9,437 nt of DNA from an uncultured Actinoplanes sp. (GTDB lineage: Bacteria; Actinomycetota; Actinomycetes; Mycobacteriales; Micromonosporaceae). Position 1 is the first letter of the stretch; each line of letters begins with the position of its first letter. The notes under the pieces were generated by a model. That model did no database searches. It saw only the letters and a list, made by a program, of their open reading frames with translations, and was not told the DNA's origin. The translations under genes were made by a program, and so were the position numbers. Location: assembly GCA_934667465.1 (NCBI GenBank), contig CAKUMG010000151.1:1-9437 (forward strand), written 5' to 3'. Below are positions 1 through 9,000 of this stretch, in pieces.

Positions 1-3000
1 GCGTCGAGCCCCGAGCCGTCCAGCACGTACGCCCGCGGCTCGACGGCCACCGGCCGGGCCGGGTCCGCCGGGGCGAGGAACTCGAGGAATCGGCTGGACT
101 CGTCGGGGGCGGTGCCGGGGTCCGGGATGACGGCGGCGTATCCGGTGGTGGGGCTGGTCCAGGCGATGCCGTGCGGCGCCAGGATCCGGGTGCCGGGCAG
201 CTCCCGGGCGAGCCAGGCGGCGAAGCTCTGCTGCCCGCCGATGCCGGTCTCGCACGCGATCAGGACGATCGGGCGGTTGCGCCACGCCGGGTCGGCCCGC
301 AGGTGCGCGGCGAGCTGGGCGGGGGTGACTCGCCGGGAGCCGAACTTCAGCGTACGGCCGTTGGAGTGCGCGAACACGTGGTAGCGGTCGGGCCGGGCGA
401 ACCGCGCGGCGGACTCGGCCATCGCCGGATCCTCGGGCCCGGTGAAGACGATCCCGGCGGGCACCAGCTCCGGCTCCGCGGGCGTTCCGGTGGTGTCCGT
501 GGAGGTGTCCGGGAAGGTCAGGCGGCGCGGCTCGGCGGTGGGGCGGCCGGGACGGTAGGTGACCTCGCCGTCCGGGCCGGTGATCCGGGTGAGCTCCAGG
601 GTGCCGAGCGGGCGGCCGCCGACCGCGCGGTAGGTCTGCGTCCCGGCGCCCGGGGTGTGCACGTTGAGGTGCACCCGCGCCGCGTCCGCGGCAGCCTGCA
701 CCCGGTCCGCCGCGGCCGTGGTCCGTGCCGTGTCGGCGGTGAGCCGGTCCGCGTCCGGGCGCCCGCCAGCGGGCAGGCTGTCCACGATGGAGGTGATCAG
801 CGAGCGGGGCGCGGGCGCGGTGCCGGCCGGGACGCCGTGGTGCCGGGCGGCGAACGCGTCGAGGTTGCGGTGGTGCTCGGCGAGCCGGTCGGACCAGGCC
901 TGACCGGCGGCGTCGCGGGCGGCGTGCAGGCCGGGCAGGGTCGCCTCGACGTCCCGGCGCCCGGCGCTGCCCTCGGGCAGGGTGAGGCCCTTGATCCGGG
1001 CGTCCTCGAGCGCCTCGTTCGCGGTGACGAAGTCCCCGGCGGCGCGCGCCAGGCCCGCCTCGTGCTCGGTGAGCGCCCGGAAGTCCCGGCTCCGGTCCGT
1101 GTCGCCGGTGAGGCCGAGCGCGGTCTCCGCGTCCGTGAGGCTCATCCGGAGCTGCACCGGGATCAGCGTGTCGCTCGGGTCGCTGCTGCGCGTGGCGGTG
1201 GGGGCGGCGCCGCCCTCCAGGGTGATCGTGACCGACGAGCGGGTCCGGTACTCGACCAGTGCCGACCGGTCCTCCGGCTTGACCGTGCCGACCGTGGCCG
1301 AGCTGATCTCGGCGCCCTCGGTCTGTGCGGTGATGTCGTTGCTCAGCGCGCCGGGGTTGGAGCCCTCGGTCGGGTCGAGCAGGTCGCCGGTGCCGGTCTG
1401 GGTGACGGACACGCCGGGCCCGCGCAGCGAGCGGCTGGTGTCCTGGTGTGCCGTGCCGCTCTCGGAGGACTGCGGCGTGGCGTGCTCGCGGTAGACGCCG
1501 GAGCTGACACCGCTGAGCGTTGCGGTCTCCGGGGTCAGCCTCACCGTGATCGTCGCCCGGCGGCCGAGGATGCGGTCGCTGATCGCCGGGGGCAGCGTGA
1601 AGCCGTCCGCCGAGAAGAGCTCGGGGATCGCGGGCAGCAGCAGCTCGGGGGTGAGGCGCTGGCGGATCTGGTACGCCTCCGGGAAGCCGCCCTCGCCGGT
1701 GTAGCGGCCGGTGCCCCGCGTCGTCCGCTGCCACAGGTCGCGGGCGGCGTCGGCGAGCTGCGCCGCCACCTGGTCCCGGATCGCGTCGAGCCGGGCGATG
1801 TTCTCGGGTGAGTAAAGCGCGGGCAGGGGCAGCCCGTTCGCGTCCGTCCAGCCGTCGGGGAGGGTCGGAGCGATCTCGTACGGGTCGGCAGCCGGCGTCT
1901 CCGGTGTCGCCTCGGCCGGGCGCGCGGCGCGCAGGTCGTCGGCCCAGCGCTCCTGCTCGACGGACTCGCGCGCGATCTCGATCGTGTCCTGCAGCCGGCC
2001 GTTGCGGTAAACCTTCAGCGAGAACTTCGTCGGGAAGCGCATCCGCGCCTTCACCCCGCGCGCGGAGCTGATCGCGACCCGGCCGGTGCTGGTGGTGTCG
2101 CTGTCGATCTGGGCGCTCTGTGCACCCTTGCCCACCCGGTCGCCCGGCCCCGCGGCGACGTTCGTCGCGTTGGCGATGCCGGCGATGCCCGCGGCGCCGA
2201 CCACCGCGTCGCCGTGCGCGGTGCGGTGCGACCGGCTGCTGTCGTGCCTGAGCGTGGCCTTGACGTCGATGTCGCCGTGGTCGGCGACGAAGCCGAGGAA
2301 CTCGGGGTCGCCGTCCTCCTCGGCGACCAGCACCGCCTCGTAGGGCGAGCGGCTGAACAGGTTGGGGCGGGTGATCAGCGCGGACGCCCCGCCGTCGGTC
2401 ATCGACGAGAAGTGCTGGGCGATGCCCCGGTCGGTGGTGAGGTGCCGCAGCTGCCGCCCGTTGAGGATCGGGTTGCGCAGCCCGGTGGCGTCCAGCCCGG
2501 CCTGGGCCGCCTCGCGCGCGTCCATCGCCGAGCCGAGCCGCAGGAAGTCGCGCATCCGGCCGAGGAAGCCGTGCGCATTGCGCCGCTGCTCGCCCTCGTG
2601 GGTCTCCACCGCCCGGCGCAGCGCCGCGTCCAGGCGCGCGGTGATGCCCGGTGAGCCGGTGACGTTGTAGAGGCCCAGGCCGACGCTGTGGCCGTCCGGC
2701 AGCCGCAGCCGGGGCCGGTCGCCGCCGGGCAGCCACGGGTCGCCGATCGTGCCGGTGTCGCCGTCAAGCGCGCCGAGCACGCCGAGCCGTGACGCGGTGG
2801 CCGGCGTGACGGCGACGACCAGGCCGTCGTCGATGGTGGCGTTGCGCTGGATCGACCGGTGCCGGAAGCGCCAGTCGCCCCAGCGCAGCGGGATCGGCAT
2901 GGTGCGGCTCAGGGTGCGCCGGGCATCCGCGCCGAGCGAGGCATTCAGGTTGAACTTGACGGCGACCGAGCGGGCCCGGCCCTTGCGGTTGATCGAGCCA

Positions 3001-6000
3001 CGCTCGATCGCGCCGGTGACCGTCTCGCCGGTGCGCCGGGTCGAGCCGTGCAACAGCCGCTCGTACGCCGCCGACGCGCTGCCCGCGACGCGGCTCGGCA
3101 CGCCGTCGGTCTTGTTCTGCCGGACCAGCCCGTTGACGAAGGCGCGCAGCGCCACCTGCCAGTGGCGCGTCCGGGAGTCGCCGACCTCGACCTCGGCGCC
3201 CGAGGTCCGTTCCGCCACGCCGGCGGTGTAGCCGGGCAGCAGCTGCGGGTCGGTGAGGGCGAGCGCGAGCGCCAGGTCGAGGCGGACCCCGTCGGCGTCG
3301 TCGGTGAGGTTGTCGAGGTGGCCGAGGTCCGCCAGGGCGCCGGCGAGCAGGCCGATCTGCTGCCCCGCGGTGAGCCGGTCGAGCAGGCCCGCGTCGACCG
3401 GCATGCCCGGCTGCAGCCCGGTGGTGCCGCTCTCGCCGCGCAGGCGGGTGCGTGACTCGCGACCGGGCCCGCCCTCCGCGCCGGAGCGGGTCTGCAGGTC
3501 GCGGAGGGTGTTGCGGGCGAGCTCGAGCACCTGCTCGCTGCCCGGCACGGCGAGGACGGAGACGATGTCGGTGGGCGTGAGCACGACGGGGACGCCCGCG
3601 CGGCGGCTCACCCAGTCGCGCAGGGCGGCCGGGTCGAGCTGGGTCTTGCGCTGCGACGGCGCAGGGTCGGCCGCGGGGTGCAGCTGCGGCCGCAGCGGGG
3701 TGGCCGGGGTGTCGGTGGCGGCGCCGCGGTCGACGTGCCAGACGAGCTTGCGGATCTGGCTCAGCTGGAACCGGCCGCCGCGGGGACGCCAGGTCGCCCC
3801 TTCCGGCGTACGTGTCGGCTCCTGATCGGACGGGCGGCGGGCGTCGAGGGCGCGCTGCAGCTTCGGCATGGGCTTCGTGCGGCGGCCGAGACCGAGGCGC
3901 GCGCGGGAGTCGAAACCGAAGCGCTGCCGCCAGGCGTACACGTCGACGGTGATCTCCTGGTCACCGGCGAACGCGTCGGAGCGCTGGGTGCCACCCTGCA
4001 GCGCCGACTCCTGGCCCACCAGCTTCGTGGTGCCCTGCCGGCCCTGCTGGCCCGTGTACTCGATGGCGGCGCCGGGCATGACCACGCCGGTCACCGAGCC
4101 GACCTTGACGAGCCGGCCGCCGCCCTCGAACCCAAGACCCCAGCGGCCCAGCAGGCCCACGGACTGCTTGAACGTGCGCCGACCGGCCTGGGCGTTGCGT
4201 ACGCCGATGCCCTCGGCGACGCCCTGGTGCGCCGGCTCCTCCTGCTGCCGGCCGCGGGCGACCAGCACGATCGTGTCGGTGCCGTGCGGCCGCGTCCGGG
4301 TCAGGATCGCGGGCACGCCGGTGGTGCCGAGGCTGGTCTGGTCCGCGCGGAAGCGCAGCGGCGACAGCACGTTGTCGATCTCGGTCTGGTTGTTGTTGCG
4401 CTCGCCCGCCGACCGCCGCCGCCACATGGTCCGCGACCGCTTCGCCGGGGGTGCCGAGCCTTCTTCCGTACGCCCGACGGGCGCGGCCGACGTGGGTTGC
4501 AGCTTCTTCCGCGGGCCGGTGTCGTAGCGCGGCAGGAAGCTCGGCGAGACCTCGCGGACCAGGTCGGTGATCTGCTGCCGGACGTCGGCGAACCCGCTGG
4601 TGCCGGAGACCGCCGAGCGCCCGCCGAAGCTCAGGTACGAGGGGGCGTGCCGCGGGTTCTCCGGCCCGGTAGGCGGCTGCGCGGCGGGGTCGCGGAACAG
4701 CGCGGCGACCTTGTCGGCGGGCATCCGGCCGAGCACGGTCAGCTCGATCGCGCTGTCCGCCGGGGTCTGGCCGGCGCGCAGCGGCAGCGCGTTCACCGCG
4801 GACGACACGTTGAGCCGGATCCGCGCCTCGACCGCGACGTTCGGCACGTCCTTGAACTCGGTGCCGGTGCGCAGCTGGCCCGCCGACCCGGACTCCGCGC
4901 TCAGCGACTTGCCGACCCCGCCGACGACGCGGAGCTGTACGTATCCGGTGGTCAGGCCGGCCCGCACGGGCAGGACGTTGACCATGAAGCCGGCCGGGCT
5001 GGTCTGCGAGCGGGACGCGCTCTCGGTCACCCCGGACTGCATGCGGAACGTCGACCTGCCGATGTCGGCGAGCCCGTCCACCCCGGTCAGGTCGCCGCCC
5101 AGCTCCAGGAAGAGCGCGGACGTGCCGTGCGGGCTGTTGATCTGCTCGGGGTGCGCCGGCGACTCCAGCGCGCCCATCACCGTGGCGACCAGGGTCTTGT
5201 CGGAGAAGATCCCGCGGAACCGGCTGGCACCGTTGGAGCCGGGATCGGTGGTGCCGGTCGCCGTGAAGCGGTTGAGCAGCGTCTCCCGGACCTCGTTCAG
5301 CGTGCTCGGGCCGGTGGCGTCCGCACCCTCCAGCCGCGCGCCGGTCACGTGCTCCGGGGTGAAGTTCTCGACGAACAGGGCGGTCTGCTCGGCGGCGGAC
5401 ACCGTCGGATCCTGCCGGTCGGTGCGTTCCCGGGCGTCGCTGAAGTCGTCGACCGCGCGGAACCGGGTGTCCGCCGGCACGGGCGTGCCCTCGGTCCGGG
5501 CCGGGTCGGGGCGGGAGAGGTCCGGGACCGGGCCGCGGGCCTCGGAGACCACGATGCGGAACGAGGTCGGGGCGACCACGACGCTGGAGCCGCCGCCGCT
5601 GCGCACCGTCGACGACTGCAGCAGCTTCGTCGAGCGGCTGTGCTCGTCGACGCTCTGCGAGAGCTGCAGGTCGGCGCTGACGCCACCGCCGATGCCGCCG
5701 GCCCGGGGGATGAGCACGCCGGCGCTGACCGTCTGCGCCTGCCCGACCGTCGCCTTCTCCTTGGCCTGGGTGGCGGCGTCCGACCGGGTGTCGAACTTCG
5801 GCGCGTGCGACTGCGGCGCGACGGTGCTGGTGGCGGCGTCCCATTCCGGCACCACGGTGACCCGGAAGTGCCGGCCCAGGCGACCGGAGCGCACGTCGAA
5901 GCTGCGGCCGCCCGAGTCGAAGAAGGACTGCGGCTCGTCGCGCAGCGCGCGGGTGATCTCGCTGACGTCGACCTTGCCGCGGTGGTGGTGCTGCCGCGCG

Positions 6001-9000
6001 GCGTGCTGCCGGACGGCCGCGACCGTGTTCGTCCGGACGCCCGCCACCAGCGCGTCCAGGTCGCCGAACGGCTGCACGTCGAGGTCGCGCAGCAGGTGCG
6101 GGTGGGTCGCATAGAGCCCGGGCAGCGCGGAGGCCGGCGGGGCGTCCTCAGGCGTCTCTTCGCCGTCCGTGGTCTCGTCGGCGTCCTCGGCGATCGTGTC
6201 CATCGCTGCCGCCCGGGAGCGCAGCGGCCGCAGCTCGATGTCGCCCGGCTCCTGGCCGGTCGGCGTTTGGCCCTGCTCTCGACCCTTCGGCGTCTGGCTC
6301 GGCTCCTGACCCGTCGGCGTCTCGCCCGGCGGGACCGGGCCGGCGGTGCGCTCGATCTCGGAGATCGTGGTCAGGTCGGCCGGTGCGAGGTACGCCGTCG
6401 GCAGCCCGCGCGCCTCGTGCTCCGCGCGCTGCTCACGGGTGACGGGCAGGGTGTTCCCCCGGCTGCCCATGACCCCGTCGCGTTCCTGGGTGCGCAGCAG
6501 GCGGGTGCCGGAGTTGTAGCCCTCGGTGGCGCCCAGGAAGTGCATGACCTCGTGCACGCCGGAGGCGACCGGGGCGCGCAGGTTCCAGGTGAGCTGGCGG
6601 TTGCCGACCGACGGGTGGTCGATGGTCCGGACGGCCGGGTGCCCGCCGCGCGGGCCGGCCGCGGTGGGTAGGTCGTAGCCGAAGTTGACGTGCAGCAGGC
6701 GGCCGTCGTCCGTACGGTGCCGGTGGTTGACGACCTCGTCGATCGCGGTGCGGACCGCCTCGGCGTAGGCCCGGCGCTGCTCCGGCGGCACCCGGTCGCC
6801 CGCGGACACCAGGTCGAGGTGCACGTCGAAGACCCGGACCTCGGTGCCGTCCGGGGTGGTGAACTCGCGGACCTGGTACGCGATCGTCGTCCGCTCGCCG
6901 GCCAGCATCGAGGTCCCGTCGCGGACCGGGGAACGCCCGGGCACGTACCGCTCGGTCCGCAGCTGCCGGGGCGTCGCCGCGTCGTAGGCGGCCTGCCAGG
7001 CGTCCGGGATGGACGGTGGCGCCGTCACCTCGGCCAGGGCCGGCAGCGGGCCCGAGAGCATCAGCTCCGCGGGCACCGTGGGAGCGGCCGACGACGTGAC
7101 CAGGTCGTCCTCCGACTCCGGCCCATCGGGCTCCGCATCGGGTTGCGTGACCACGATCGTGGGAGTGGCCTGCGGGGTGCGCAGGGCGTCGAGCTGCTCG
7201 TCGTGCGCCTGACGGGCGGCCCACCAGGCGTTCTCCGCGGCGGCCACGGCCCGGTCGGCCTCGGCGAGCCGGTCGGCGTCCGGCGTCGGCTGGGCCCGCA
7301 GACCATCGCGCTTGGTGACCGCCTCGGTCCATTCGGTGCCGCGGGCGGCGACGTCCTGCGCGGTCTGCTTGGCCTCGGCCGGCAGCGTGACGCCGGTCAG
7401 CTCCACGGCCGCGGCGTCCTGCATCCGGACCGCGAACGCGTTGTCCACGGTCAGGGCCACGCCCGCCGCGTGCCGCGTCGTGTCCTTGCCGGAGGGGCGC
7501 GCGACCAGCCGGAACTCCACCCCGTAGGCGAGCGCGCGGGTGAGCTCGGCGTCCGGGTCCGCCACGGTGTCGGGCCGCCACGTGTTCTTGCTGTCCTCCG
7601 AGGTGCCCGTCGACTTCGCCTGGCGGTCGGCGTCGGTGGCGTACAGCGGCTGCTCGTAGAAGGTGGAGGCGTTGACCGCGCCGAACTCGTTGCGCTCGCC
7701 GACCTTCGAGGCGCCGCCGGGGTGGGTGGCGCCGGCGACGACGACGGGGCCCGCCATCTTGGCGCCGTACGAGTGTCCGCTCTTGACCGTCTCGGTGCTC
7801 TTGCGGCCGTTCTTGACCGAGCTGGTGACGGTGACGTCGGCGTCCGCACCGGCGAACCGGGGCCGCGGCGTCAGGCGGGCGTCCAGGAACAGGTCGCGGC
7901 CCAGCTTGCGGCCGACCGGCAGGGGGAACTCCCCGGCGAGCATCGCGCGCAGGTTCTTGGCGTTCGTGGTCGTCAGCGTGTCGCGCAGGGCGGCGCGGGT
8001 GCTCTCGTCGACCGTCACGCCGGAGTCGGTGAGCGCGTTCTCCGCGGCCTGCTGCAGCACGGACAGGTCGGCGTAGACGTCCTCGACCGCGTAACGGCCC
8101 GGGTCCGGCAGGGCGGCGGCGCCGGAGGCGTTGCGCCACTGCGCGCGGCCGGCGTCCGTGAGGTCGCGGGACGGCACCGGTACGGGCTTGTGCGCCGCCC
8201 CGGCCGTGCCCGCGATCCGGGCGCGGCCGGTGTGGGTGTGCAGGGTGACCGGGCCGGCGTCGGAGATCGTGGCGCCGGTGGTGGGCAGGCCGTCGCCGGT
8301 CACCGTGATGTCCAGGTCGAGCTCGGCGGCGTACGTCGCGACCGGCCCCTTCACGGTCAGCGACTGCTCGTACGTGACGGTGTCCGTCCGCGCCTGCTCG
8401 GCGGTCCGGGTCCCGAGGCTCACCTGGGCCTGGTAGCCGCCGCCGACCGTGCCCGTGCTCGGCCCGTGCCCGGTGGTGGCCTGCTTCTGCTCCGGGGTCG
8501 GCTTGTCCGTCTCGGTGCCCTGGGCCCGGACCGTCCCCGATAGCCCCAGCACCGTGCGTCCGCTGGACTCGGTCGTGGTGTGCGTGACAGCGCTGCGGTC
8601 GGTGACGGACAGTTCGCCGAGGTGTTCGATGCCGGTGAACACCGGGGCCGTGGCCGCCCGCGCCGAGAGCGTCACCTGGTACGTGTGCCCCGGGCCCCAG
8701 CTGGCCTCCAGCCGCAGCGGCAGGCTCCGCCCGCCGTTGAGCGCGCCGGCGACGTGGTGGCCGGTGCCCTCGAGGAACGTCTGCAGGGCCTTGACGTTGT
8801 GGTGCGGCGTGCTGCCGGCCTTCAGACGCTCCTGGATCTCACCGGCCGTCTTGGCGGCGCGTTGGGCGCGCTGCTCTGCCTGCCACGCGGCGACGACTTC
8901 GGCGCGGATGGTGTCGAGCGGGCGGAGCGCCGCGGGCGTGACCGCATCGACCCTGGCGATGAAATAGTCGCCGTCCGGTGTCTCCGTCAGGTTGCTGGCG

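Noticed and set aside
171..1811. Open frame of 546 codons on the + strand
   Set aside because: It is antisense to the caspase-like domain and stalk 2, has composition-driven sequence and no motif, and its start is not preceded by a convincing RBS.
3961..5844. Open frame of 627 codons on the - strand in another phase
   Set aside because: It overlaps the supported frame on the same strand. It reads as Arg/Pro/Gly-rich noise with no motif.
3678..6671. Open frame of 997 codons on the + strand
   Set aside because: It lies opposite the giant minus-strand frame. Its product is an Arg/Gly/Ala/Val/Asp-rich string without recognisable domains, and it arises because stop codons are rare in very GC-rich antisense DNA.
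6433..8139. Open frame of 568 codons on the - strand in another phase
   Set aside because: It overlaps the frame that encodes the HExxH metalloprotease and stalk 1. Its composition is dominated by Arg, Gly and Pro and no family is recognisable.
6690..8543. Open frame of 617 codons on the + strand
   Set aside because: It is antisense to beta module 2, stalk 1 and part of the metalloprotease domain. The Gly/Arg/Val/Leu-rich product has no domain.
8800..8840. Insertion sequence end or attachment site at the join
   Set aside because: I looked for inverted repeats, a direct duplication or a tRNA-like sequence around 8820 and saw none.
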